Positions 42,198 through 49,413 of a DNA stretch of 49,413 nt are shown piece after piece; position 1 is the first letter of the stretch, and each line of letters begins with the position of its first letter. The notes under the pieces were generated by a model that did not search any database, had not been told where the DNA came from, and was given only the letters and a program-made list of their open reading frames with translations. This DNA is from an uncultured Synechococcaceae cyanobacterium. GTDB lineage: Bacteria > Cyanobacteriota > Cyanobacteriia > PCC-6307 > Cyanobiaceae. The position numbers and the translations under genes were made by a program. The stretch spans positions 1 to 49,413 of the forward strand of contig CAIVPT010000005.1 in NCBI GenBank assembly GCA_903907855.1, read 5' to 3'.

Positions 42198-42537
42198 ACT
42201 GAGGCCAGCGGTAGCTGCACAGGAGTGTGCGGGGCGCCTGGCCGGGCCGCTGAACCTTCAGACGCACGCCCATTCCTTCACTGGTGGGGGTGTAGGTGGC
42301 CCCGGAGCTGTCGATCTTCTCCACGGCGAGCACATTGACGTTGCGGCTGAGCAGCTCGGCCGTGCAGGTCTGGATGGCCCGCAGGCGCAGCTCCTCCCAG
42401 GCGGCGGGGGTGGAGGCGCGGGCGGGAGGAAGGGCACCGGGCAGGGCGGCGAGCAGGGCGGTGCCGAGGGAGGCCGCAGCGGCCACGGCGCCAACCCACC
42501 CCAGCGGATCCCGGACGGGATGTCGGGAGGTTGCCAT
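42181..42537 (-). CDS. Small secreted hypothetical protein
   Basis: A 118-residue protein with an N-terminal hydrophobic stretch (WVGAVAAAASLGTALLAALPG) ending near ARAS, then a compact domain of a helix and three strands with two Cys (TCTAELL and LLCSYRW) that could form a disulfide. No family recognised. It is divergent from the P-type ATPase gene (57 bases between starts) and convergent with the DUF218-like gene. Confidence 0.6.
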   Translation of the reverse strand: MATSRHPVRDPLGWVGAVAAAASLGTALLAALPGALPPARASTPAAWEELRLRAIQTCTAELLSRNVNVLAVEKIDSSGATYTPTSEGMGVRLKVQRPGQAPRTLLCSYRWPQFSPAP

Positions 42538-42594
42538 GGCCGGTCGGGGCAGGGAGCTGCCGCCATCCTGAAGGCAACGTGCGAGCCGTCAAGC

Positions 42595-45396
42595 GTGCTG
42601 CTCTCGGCTGCCCAGCCCATCTGGTCCCTGTCCCTCGACCAGCTGCATCCGGCCCTGCAGAGCGGCCCCCTCGGCCTGGATCAGGCGGAGGCGGAGCGGC
42701 GCCTGATCCAGTGGGGAGCCAACCGCCTGCCGCCGCTGCGGCGCCGGCCGCTGGCGCTGCGCCTGCTCGACCAGATGGTGCATTTCATGGCCCTGCTGCT
42801 GTGGGTGGCGGGGGGGATGGCCTTCGCCGCCGGCACTCCCCAGCTGGGTGTGGCGATCTGGTCGGTGGTGCTGATCAACGGGCTGTTCTCCTTCTGGCAG
42901 GAGTTCCAGGCGGAGCGGACGCTGGGGGCGCTCACCCGGGCGCTGCCCCGCCAGGTGCAGGTGTGGCGCGACGGGGAGCTGCGCACGTTGGAGGCCGACG
43001 CCCTGGTGCCGGGCGACCGCATCGCGCTGGAGGAGGGCGACCGGATCCCGGCTGACTGCCGCTTGAGCGCCGCCCATTCGCTGTACGTCGACCTTTCGGT
43101 GCTCACGGGCGAGTCGCAACCGGCGGCCCGCCAGGCGGACGCGGAACCGCCGCCGACGGCCACCGGCGCGGAGGCCGGGCCGCGCATCCCCATCAACGAA
43201 CGGGTCACCCTGGTGCTGGCCGGCTGCAGCGTGGCCTCGGGGCGGGGGGAGGCCTTCGTGTACGCCACCGGCGCGGAAACGGAGTTCGGCCAGGTGGCCC
43301 ATCTGGCCGCCGGCACCCAGCGCAGCGCCAGCACCCTGGAGCAGCAGGTGGGCCGCATCGTGCAGACGATCACCGTGATCTCCCTGTCGATGGGGACGAT
43401 CGCCTTCTGCCTGAGCTTCCTGTTCGTGGGCATGGGCCCGCTGGAAAGCCTGGTGTTCGCGATCGGCATCATCGTGGCCAACGTGCCCGAGGGGCTGCTG
43501 CCCACCGTCACCCTGGCCCTGGCCCTGAACGTGCAGCGGATGGCGCGGCACAAGGCGCTGGTGCGGCGTCTGTCGGCGGTGGAAACGCTGGGGTCGGTGA
43601 GTGTGATCTGCTCCGACAAGACCGGCACCCTCACCGGCAACCGCATGGCGGTGGAGCAGACGTGGCTGCCGGCGATGGCAGAGGGAGCTGATGGGGCGGC
43701 GCTGGAGCGGTTGCTGCTGCGGGCCGCCTCGCTCTGCTCCAACGCCCGGCTGGAGCACACCGAAACCCCGGGCGAGGCGTGGCGGGCCATCGGTGATCCC
43801 ACCGAGACCGGCCTGCTGCTGGCGGCCCTGGCGGCCGGCCTGGAGCCGCAGGAGCAGCAACGCCGCCATCCCCGCCGCCGCGAGATCCCCTTCGATTCCC
43901 ACCGGCGCCGCATGTCGGTGCTGGTGGCGTGGCGGGGTGGCGAAGACGATCTGCCGCTGCCGGAGGGCGAGGCGTTGGTGCTCACCAAGGGGGCACCGCT
44001 GGAGGTGCTGGCCCACTGCGCCGCCACCCTCACCCCGGCCGGGATGGTGCCCCTCGATGGGGCGGGCCGGCAGCGGGTGGTGGCCGCCAACGACACCATG
44101 GCCCGCCGGGGCTACCGGGTGATCGCCGTGGCCGTGCGGCCCGCTCCCGCCGATCCCGCGGGGGCCCCGCCGGAGGAAATGGAGAGCGGGCAGGCGCTGG
44201 TGGGGCTGGTGGGGCTCTACGACCCGCCGCGGCCGGAGGTGGCCGATGCCGTGCGCCAATGCCGGGAGGCGGGCATCAAGGTGACGATGGTCACCGGCGA
44301 CTACGGGCTCACCGCCGAGGCGATCGCCCGCCAGATCGGCCTGCTGGATCCCGCCGGCGACAACCCGCAGATGGCCGATCCGGTGCGGGTGATCGATGGC
44401 GCCGGCCTGGCCCTGATCGGCGACGTGCAGCTGCGCCAGCTGCTCAAATACCGCCACCGGCTGGTGTTCGCCCGGATGGCGCCGGAGCAGAAGTTGCGGC
44501 TGGTGGAGGCCTACCGCAGCCTCGGGGAGGTGGTGGCCGTCACCGGCGATGGGGTGAACGACGCCCCGGCCCTGCGGGCCGCCGATGTGGGGGTGGCGAT
44601 GGGGATCAGCGGCACCGATGTGGCCCGCGAGGCGGCCGACATCGTGCTGCTCGACGACAACTTCGCCACGATCGTGCAGGCGGTGCGCTACGGCCGCTCG
44701 GTGGTGGCGAACATCAGCCGCTTCATCACCTACGTGCTGGCCTCGAACGTGGGGGAGGTGGCGCCCTTCCTGGCGATGGTGGCCTTCCGCATCCCGGCCG
44801 CCCTCACGGTGCTGCAGATCCTGGCGGTCGATCTCGGCACCGACCTGCTTCCCGCCCTGGGCCTGGGCGCCGAACCCCCCGAATCGGGCGGCATGCACCG
44901 GCCACCGCGGCGCCGCGGCCTGCCCCTGCTCAACCGGGCGGTGATGGTGCGCGCCTACCTGGTACTGGGTCTGGCGGAGGCAGTCGCCTCGATGGGGGGC
45001 TACCTGCTGGTGTGGCGCTGGCACGGCGTGGGCTGGGGGGAGCTGCGCGCGCTGGCGCCGGCGTTGCTGCACAAGAGCGCGCCGGCGGCGGTGCAGGCGA
45101 TCCAGGACCAGGCCAGCACGGTGGCCTTCGCCCTGATCGTGGCCGGCCAGATGGGGGCGCTGCTGGCCTGCCGCAGCGACCTGCAGCCCTTCTGGCAAAC
45201 GTTGCGCCGCCCCAACCGGCTGCTGTGGGTTGGCTTCTTCAGCGAACCGCTGGTGGCGTCCACCCTGATCCTGGTGCCGGCCCTGGCGGCGGCCTTCGGA
45301 TTGGCCCCGATCCCGCCGGCCTGGGTGCTGCCGATGGGCCTGGCGACGCTGCTGGTGCTGGCGGTGGACACCGTGCACAAGCGCTTCGCTGGCTGA
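42595..45396 (+). CDS. P2-type ATPase resembling Na,K-ATPase (P2C-like)
   Basis: A 933-residue P-type ATPase from GTG 42595. The region around helix 4, ANVPEGLLPTVTLALALN, then QRMARHKALVRRLSAVETLG and the phosphorylated Asp341 in SDKTGTLT, is nearer to Na,K- and H,K-ATPases (VANVPEGLLATVT) than to Ca2+-ATPases. LTGESQPA, TGDGVNDAP and six C-terminal helices complete the enzyme. It likely moves monovalent cations, probably Na+, although bacterial P2C relatives are poorly characterised and the ion is an inference. A GXWXG protein follows after four bases. It differs clearly from the PacL-like ATPase at 5250-8069. Confidence 0.88.
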   Translation: MLLSAAQPIWSLSLDQLHPALQSGPLGLDQAEAERRLIQWGANRLPPLRRRPLALRLLDQMVHFMALLLWVAGGMAFAAGTPQLGVAIWSVVLINGLFSFWQEFQAERTLGALTRALPRQVQVWRDGELRTLEADALVPGDRIALEEGDRIPADCRLSAAHSLYVDLSVLTGESQPAARQADAEPPPTATGAEAGPRIPINERVTLVLAGCSVASGRGEAFVYATGAETEFGQVAHLAAGTQRSASTLEQQVGRIVQTITVISLSMGTIAFCLSFLFVGMGPLESLVFAIGIIVANVPEGLLPTVTLALALNVQRMARHKALVRRLSAVETLGSVSVICSDKTGTLTGNRMAVEQTWLPAMAEGADGAALERLLLRAASLCSNARLEHTETPGEAWRAIGDPTETGLLLAALAAGLEPQEQQRRHPRRREIPFDSHRRRMSVLVAWRGGEDDLPLPEGEALVLTKGAPLEVLAHCAATLTPAGMVPLDGAGRQRVVAANDTMARRGYRVIAVAVRPAPADPAGAPPEEMESGQALVGLVGLYDPPRPEVADAVRQCREAGIKVTMVTGDYGLTAEAIARQIGLLDPAGDNPQMADPVRVIDGAGLALIGDVQLRQLLKYRHRLVFARMAPEQKLRLVEAYRSLGEVVAVTGDGVNDAPALRAADVGVAMGISGTDVAREAADIVLLDDNFATIVQAVRYGRSVVANISRFITYVLASNVGEVAPFLAMVAFRIPAALTVLQILAVDLGTDLLPALGLGAEPPESGGMHRPPRRRGLPLLNRAVMVRAYLVLGLAEAVASMGGYLLVWRWHGVGWGELRALAPALLHKSAPAAVQAIQDQASTVAFALIVAGQMGALLACRSDLQPFWQTLRRPNRLLWVGFFSEPLVASTLILVPALAAAFGLAPIPPAWVLPMGLATLLVLAVDTVHKRFAG

Positions 45397-45400
45397 AACG

Positions 45401-45940
45401 ATGGGCCCGCCCCCAACCCGTCCCCAGCCCGGCCCCGTGTCGCCACCCGAATCCCCCCTCGCCCTGTTCGACTCCCTGCCGCCCCTGCGCCCTGAGGAAC
45501 TCCTGGGCCGCTGGCGCGGCGAGAGCCACCCGAGCGGTCACCCCCTCGACGGACTGCTAGAGACCTACCACTGGCACGGCAAGGCCTTCCGCGGCCTGGA
45601 CGACGTGGATCCGCTGCTGTTTGAGCGCGCCGATGGGAAGGTGGTGCCCCTGCGGGCGGTGATGCCCGATCCCCGCTGGCTGGAGCGCTGGCCCTGGTTG
45701 CGGCGCCGCACTGTGGGGGATGGCTTTCAGCGCTGGCTGCTGCCGCTGCTGGTCACCACTGCGCCGGAGGCCCGGCTGCGCGTGGTGGAGCACCGGGGCG
45801 TGGCCACCGCGGCGATGCTCTACGACCGCCTGCCGATCGTGGATGTGTTCCGCCGCCTGGATGCCACCACCCTGCTGGGGCTGATGGACGCCCGCGGCAT
45901 CCCCCAACCGTTCTTTTTTCGGCTGACGCGGGAGGCGTAG
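45401..45940 (+). CDS. GXWXG / DUF4334 domain protein
   Basis: A 179-residue soluble protein. The N-terminal half has LLGRWRGESHPSGHPLDGLL (G-x-W-x-G motif with the following S-G-H-P-L-D-G-L-L) and YHWHGKAF; the C-terminal half has MLYDRLPIVDVFRRLD and a terminal FFFRLTREA, matching DUF4334. The pair of domains forms one small beta-barrel-like protein of unknown function, often annotated only as GXWXG. It starts four bases after the ATPase stop, so it is probably co-transcribed with it. Confidence 0.8.
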   Translation: MGPPPTRPQPGPVSPPESPLALFDSLPPLRPEELLGRWRGESHPSGHPLDGLLETYHWHGKAFRGLDDVDPLLFERADGKVVPLRAVMPDPRWLERWPWLRRRTVGDGFQRWLLPLLVTTAPEARLRVVEHRGVATAAMLYDRLPIVDVFRRLDATTLLGLMDARGIPQPFFFRLTREA

Positions 45941-45955
45941 GGGGAAGCGTTGTCC

Positions 45956-46948
45956 TCAGCAGATGCGGGGCAATAGCTCACCGCTGGGGGGCAGAAGCCG
46001 CCGCTCGCTGCCGAAGGCGGTGCGCAGCACCACCCGCGCCGGGCCTTCGGCCACCGTGCCGATCCAGGCGCCGCCGCCGGGGGCCAGCACCGCTTCGGCC
46101 CGCTGCCGATCGGCGCCCGCCACCAGCGCCACCAGCCGCCCCTCGTTCGCCAGGTGCAGGGGATCGAAGCCGAGCAGGGCGCAGCCGCTGGCCACCGCCT
46201 TCGCCACCGGGATCGCCTCCTCCTCCAGCCGCAGCTCCACCCCGCGGGCCACGGCCAGCTCGTGCAGGGCACTGGCCAGGCCGCCGCGGGTGAGATCGCG
46301 CAGGCAGTGCACCGCGACATCGGCCGCCAGCAGGCGCTCCACCAGCGGCCAGAGGGGGGCGCAATCGCTGACCAGGGGCGGCTGCAGCTCGAGGCCATGG
46401 CGGGCCGCCAGGATCGTGAGGCCATGGCGGCCCAGGTCGCCGCTCACCAGCACGGCGTCGCCGGCTTCGATCCGGCCGGGATCGATCGGCGACGGCGCCT
46501 CCACCAGGCCGATGCCGCTGGTGTGGACAAAGATCCCATCGCCCTTGCCCCGCTCCACCACCTTGGTGTCGCCGGTGACGATGGCCAGATCCTGCTCCCG
46601 GGCGGCGCCGACCATCGAGGCCACCACCCGTCGCAGCACCGCCAGCTCCAATCCCTCCTCCAGGATCAGCCCCACACTCAGGTGGAGCGGCCGGGCGCCG
46701 GCCATCGCCAGGTCGTTGGCGGTGCCGGTGATCGCCAACGAGCCGATGGTGCCACCGGGGAATTCCAGCGGCTGCACCACATAGCCGTCGGTGCTGAAGG
46801 CCAGGCGGGTATGGGGCAGATCGAGGCGGGCCGCATCGTGCAGCAGCGGCGGCGGCTCGCCATACAGGGGCAGCAGTTCCCGCTCGATCAGCTGCTGCAT
46901 CAACGTGCCGCCGCCACCGTGGGCCAGGCGGATGCGCTCCCCACTCAC
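45956..46948 (-). CDS. hypE: Hydrogenase maturation factor HypE
   Basis: A 330-residue HypE (AIR-synthase fold), which dehydrates a carbamoyl group on its C-terminal Cys to the cyanide ligand of [NiFe]-hydrogenase. Seen: RIRLAHGGGG at the start, FSTDGYVVQPLEFPGG, the ATP-binding VTGDTKVVERGKGDG, RDLTRGGLASAL and the required C-terminal -PRIC. The GTG at 46948 overlaps the upstream stop as GTGA and fits the family start; an ATG at 46969 would overlap by 25 bases. No other hyp or hydrogenase gene is in the window. Confidence 0.93.
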   Translation of the reverse strand: MSGERIRLAHGGGGTLMQQLIERELLPLYGEPPPLLHDAARLDLPHTRLAFSTDGYVVQPLEFPGGTIGSLAITGTANDLAMAGARPLHLSVGLILEEGLELAVLRRVVASMVGAAREQDLAIVTGDTKVVERGKGDGIFVHTSGIGLVEAPSPIDPGRIEAGDAVLVSGDLGRHGLTILAARHGLELQPPLVSDCAPLWPLVERLLAADVAVHCLRDLTRGGLASALHELAVARGVELRLEEEAIPVAKAVASGCALLGFDPLHLANEGRLVALVAGADRQRAEAVLAPGGGAWIGTVAEGPARVVLRTAFGSERRLLPPSGELLPRIC

Positions 46949-47685
46949 GGGGCAGGCACCGGCGGGCACCCCTGGCCGGGATGCACCCCCACGAAACGCT
47001 TCACCACCACGGTGCGCTCCGGCCCCCGGCCGACCTCGGCGGAGGGGCGGGAGGTGATCAGGCCTTCGAGGGTCACCAGCAGCGGCGCACCGGCCCCGTT
47101 GGCGGGTCTGGCGGCCAGGTAGGCCCGCTCCAGGCGCAGGTAGTCGCCCTCCATGGTCACCGGCAAGCGGGTGCCGGTGGCGCAGAGCCGCAGGCTGGCG
47201 GCATCGGCCATGTAGCGAAACATCCCCGGCAGCAGCAGACGGGGTTCGATCGGATCCGGAGTCGCCAGACGCGGCAGGCGGTCGGGATGGCCGGAGCGGA
47301 TCGGCTGGCCGTCGAGATCAAGCTTGCGCAGCGCCGCACCTCCGGCGAGGGGCTGGAAGAACAGCGGAGCCTCCCGTCCGCCCCGGAGCACCAGGCGCGG
47401 GCTGCCGTTCGCCAGGCGCGGGCCGCCGGGCTCCAGGCGCCAGCGGCCGATGTCGTCGAAGCGGTTCGGGGTCGGACGGTTCCGGAAGGTCTGGCGCAGC
47501 TGGTAGGTGCCGTCACTGGCCAGATCCACCTGCCAGCGGGTCGTGCCCCCCGCGTCCGGCAGATCGCCGCGCCAGCTGGCCGGCAACGGGCCCAGGGGAG
47601 ACGCCGCCTGGACCGTGAGCCCAACACTGAGGGCCAGGCAGCTGCCCAGGGCGACGGCCAGCCGATGGCGGTTCTGTGGCATCAC
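46945..47685 (-). CDS. NlpE-like secreted protein
   Basis: A 246-residue exported protein: signal peptide (LAVALGSCLALSVGLTVQAA), an N-terminal NlpE-type lipocalin domain (LPDAGGTTRWQVDLASDGTY, TFRNRP, IGRWRLE) and a second part with FRYMADAASLRLCATGTRLP and MEGDYLRLERAYLAA, both typical of NlpE-related copper-homeostasis proteins. A lipobox Cys is not certain (GSCLAL lies inside the hydrophobic stretch). E. coli NlpE signals envelope stress; here the role is unknown. A four-base overlap couples it to hypE, an unusual pairing. Confidence 0.75.
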   Translation of the reverse strand: MMPQNRHRLAVALGSCLALSVGLTVQAASPLGPLPASWRGDLPDAGGTTRWQVDLASDGTYQLRQTFRNRPTPNRFDDIGRWRLEPGGPRLANGSPRLVLRGGREAPLFFQPLAGGAALRKLDLDGQPIRSGHPDRLPRLATPDPIEPRLLLPGMFRYMADAASLRLCATGTRLPVTMEGDYLRLERAYLAARPANGAGAPLLVTLEGLITSRPSAEVGRGPERTVVVKRFVGVHPGQGCPPVPAP

Positions 47686-47770
47686 CTCTCACCCTGTCCC
47701 CAAGATCTCTCCAGCCTGCAGAGCGAATGGGGCCGCCGCAAGCGGCTACGGGCCATTGCCAGCGGGCTGC

Positions 47771-47797
47771 AGCCCTGGGCTTTCGGCGCCCAGGGCT
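47771..47797. other. Ten-base-pair perfect hairpin
   Basis: AGCCCTGGGC (47771-47780) pairs with GCCCAGGGCT (47788-47797) around a seven-base loop. A second hairpin, GCCCGGGG/CCCCGGGC, follows at 47814-47835. Neither has a T run, so they are not ordinary terminators. Confidence 0.6.
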
Positions 47798-47986
47798 GGC
47801 TGGCCACAACAAAGCCCGGGGCGTGGACCCCGGGCGTTTGCGTGATCGTGAGATCAGGGTGTCTTTGGTTGTGGGGACGGAGCTGCCGGCGCTGGCACCT
47901 GGGGCCAGGTGTCTATTGGGACGTTCCGTTGGGTCCGGGGCACCTGATGGACTGGGAATGGGGCGGTGCAGTGGACGGCGATCGGG

Positions 47987-48068
47987 CTGATTTCAGGACG
48001 CTGATTTCAGGAAACTGATTTCAGATCACTGACTTCGAGAAACCAGCGTGTTTCGAGAAACCACCGTG
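47987..48068. repeat. Two adjacent short tandem-repeat arrays
   Basis: CTGATTTCAG begins at 47987, 48001 and 48015 with a degenerate fourth copy (CTGACTTCGA) at 48029, an exact 14-base period. Directly after, TTCGAGAAACCAGCGTG (48034) and TTCGAGAAACCACCGTG (48052) repeat with an 18-base period. The first unit is nearly palindromic (CTGA-TT-TCAG), like a protein-binding site. Confidence 0.8.
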
Positions 48069-48602
48069 ATGCGCCAGGAACGTCACATCTGGTCAGGAAT
48101 GTTGGAGCAGGGGCCGGATCGTCAGCGCGCTCCTTGCCGGTGCTCAGGGGGGCTTTCTTCCATCCGTGGAGCCTCCGAATCCGATGCGCACACCATCGGA
48201 TGGCTGGCGGTTGGTGACAACCCCCAGGCAGCGATTGGACATCGCTCTTCACCGGAAGCAACGGGAATTCATGAAGGGCTCTTCACGAATCGGGGGGGCT
48301 TCACAGCAGGGCCCACCCCCCACCGACCCCACGGCCGAGAGCTTGGTGCATGGCGCACTTGCGCCTGAGCCCCTGGACTACCAAGGGCAGGTGCAAGAGT
48401 TGGGGCAGAGGCAGGCAGAGGTCGAGGGCGGGCAAAGGCTGGAGCACAAAACACGTGGAACGCAACCAGAACCACGTCTGGCATCATGTGAAGCCAACTG
48501 CCAAGGCTTCAGGAGACGAGGTGAGCGCTGGGAACTTCTGTATCAAGTTAAAAGAAACCACATTGCCGCAAACGAAAGGCCTCGATTGAAATCCATCCAT
48601 CC

Positions 48603-49250
48603 CTAACCAGTCCCACCCTCCTCCAGCGACAACCAGACCAGCGCGGCCTGAGTTCGGTTACTTACACCCAGTTTCTGCAGAAGCGTGTGCACATGGCTTC
48701 GCACCGTTCCCTCGCCGATACCGAGTCGCTTGGCGATCCTTCGATTGTTGTCACCAGCAGCTAGACAGGCAAGAACCTCCCTTTCGCGATGGGTCAGCTC
48801 GCCAAGACGGCCAGATTTACTAAATTCGAGGATGCCCGAACTAGAATCCAGCTGCTGCAACACGGACGTTGCCTTCCGATCCCACCAGCTAGCTCCAGCC
48901 ATAAGAGAAGAAATTGCCAGCTCCACCTGAGCTAAAGCCAATTCTTTGTGCAGAAAGCCATGGGCACCCGCACGCCAAATCTGCTGCACCGAACAAGGAT
49001 CATCCTGGCTGGTTAAGATCAAAATCGGCAGCTTGGTTGTAGAGGCAATTTGTCGGCAGGTTTCAAGCCCACTCAGTCCTGGCAGTACCAAGTCAAGGAG
49101 CACAAGGTCGACCGAGCTTATTGTCAACACATCAAGGCCCTGCTCGCCATCGTCGGCAATCCAAACTTCTTCCACTGATGCCAACTGACGGAGGTGGCTG
49201 GCCATCGCCAGCTGATAGGCCTGATCATCCTCGATCAGCAGTAGGTGCAT
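48603..49250 (-). CDS. NarL/FixJ-family response regulator
   Basis: A 215-residue two-domain regulator. Receiver: acidic pocket MHLLLIEDDQ, phosphorylated Asp in VLLDLVLPGLSG, Thr in ILILTSQDD and Lys in HKEL. Output: LuxR-type helix-turn-helix, LTHREREVLACLAAGDNNRR and LGIGEGTVRSHVHTLLQKLG. It probably binds DNA as a dimer when phosphorylated by the kinase encoded immediately upstream, two bases away. GC is clearly lower than in the core genes. Targets unknown. Confidence 0.93.
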   Translation of the reverse strand: MHLLLIEDDQAYQLAMASHLRQLASVEEVWIADDGEQGLDVLTISSVDLVLLDLVLPGLSGLETCRQIASTTKLPILILTSQDDPCSVQQIWRAGAHGFLHKELALAQVELAISSLMAGASWWDRKATSVLQQLDSSSGILEFSKSGRLGELTHREREVLACLAAGDNNRRIAKRLGIGEGTVRSHVHTLLQKLGVSNRTQAALVWLSLEEGGTG

Positions 49251-49252
49251 GG

Positions 49253-49413
49253 CTAAGTCTCCGGCTGAGGCAAGCGCACCGTGACCTTGGCGCCGCCACC
49301 GCTGATGTTGCTGGCGTCAATCCTGCCACCATGGGCCTCTGTGATAAGCCGACACAGATAGAGGCCTAGTCCTGCGCCTGGAATTCCAGAGCTGTAACGG
49401 CCAAACCTCTGAA
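49253..49413 (-). CDS. Sensor histidine kinase (partial, only the C-terminal end in window)
   Basis: The last 53 codons of a histidine kinase: RFGRYSSGIPGAGLGLYLC contains the G2 box (GAGLGL) of the ATP-binding domain, then ITEAHGGRIDASN and the final strand VTVRLPQ. The stop TAG is two bases before the ATG of the response regulator, so the pair forms one operon. Sensor and dimerisation domains are beyond the right edge. Confidence 0.9.
   Translation of the reverse strand, partial: QRFGRYSSGIPGAGLGLYLCRLITEAHGGRIDASNISGGGAKVTVRLPQPET

Larger units (their letters stand above)
47686..48602. other. 917-base stretch without a supportable gene
   Basis: Frames are open here on both strands but none shows motifs, start signals or sensible codon use. 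Seen instead: two strong hairpins (47771-47797 and 47814-47835), two short tandem-repeat arrays (47987-48068) and a gradual fall in GC toward the response-regulator gene. It lies upstream of the nlpE-hypE genes and downstream of the response regulator. Confidence 0.6.

Noticed and set aside
48048-48606. Plus-strand frames of 106 and 146 codons upstream of the response-regulator end
   Set aside because: No motif, no ribosome-binding site, irregular composition and overlap of each other. More likely non-coding.

Overview
The window looks like the chromosome of a high-GC alpha-cyanobacterium of the Cyanobium/Synechococcus type. The reasons are an ndhF-ndhD-chpX CO2-uptake (NDH-1MS) operon, a pyrF-pyrE fusion in the order known from cyanobacteria, a small picocyanobacterial hypothetical protein, and HIP1-type GCGATCGC octamers (for example at 6229 and 7738). 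All names come from reading motifs. No database search was run.

Layout. (1) 1-4147, minus strand: the CO2-uptake NDH-1 module, ndhF then ndhD then chpX, with overlapping start and stop codons; chpX runs off the left edge. (2) 4356-19586: a dense run of membrane transport genes. It holds a zinc-ribbon membrane protein, a DedA protein with a P2A (PacL-type) ATPase, a KimA-like potassium importer, an SLC13 carrier with two RCK_C domains, a four-gene minus-strand cluster (cation/Ca2+ exchanger, DedA, MHS-family MFS, DUF475/TerC-like), an NCS2/AzgA-like permease, a secreted duplicated-domain protein and a VIT1/CCC1-like metal transporter. (3) pyrC at 19609-20667.

(4) 20668-31440 is an accessory region with lower and patchy GC. 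It contains two decayed tyrosine-recombinase fragments on opposite strands, a doubly frameshifted hicBA remnant, a MerT/MerP-like pair with a candidate outer-membrane protein, a stand-alone condensation-domain acyltransferase, a wrecked glycerol dehydrogenase gene, an MTA/SAH-type nucleosidase, a solitary PIN-domain toxin and an intact FitAB-type vapBC pair. It also holds three unrelated secreted proteins that share one C-terminal tail: a P-x-P-x-P motif, a short Ala/Gly-rich hydrophobic stretch, then S-R-x-L-R-x-R. This is a PEP-CTERM-like sorting signal. One of the three genes has an in-frame stop and another has a start region that fits a one-base slip. Each is followed by its own hairpin terminator.

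(5) 31647-47685 returns to high-GC core-like genes: malic enzyme, the PyrF-PyrE fusion, a small hypothetical protein, an RND efflux pump with no adaptor gene beside it, a TraB/GumN protein, an M28 peptidase, a DUF218-like protein, a second P-type ATPase resembling the Na,K-ATPase (P2C) group, a GXWXG/DUF4334 protein, hypE and an NlpE-like lipocalin-fold protein. (6) 47686-48602 has no gene I can support, but it carries strong hairpins and two short tandem-repeat arrays. (7) 48603-49413, minus strand: a NarL-type response regulator and the end of its histidine kinase, with visibly lower GC.

The parts most worth following up are the tail-sharing protein trio inside the decayed island, the MerT/MerP-like three-gene unit, and the concentration of ion transporters in the first 20 kb.
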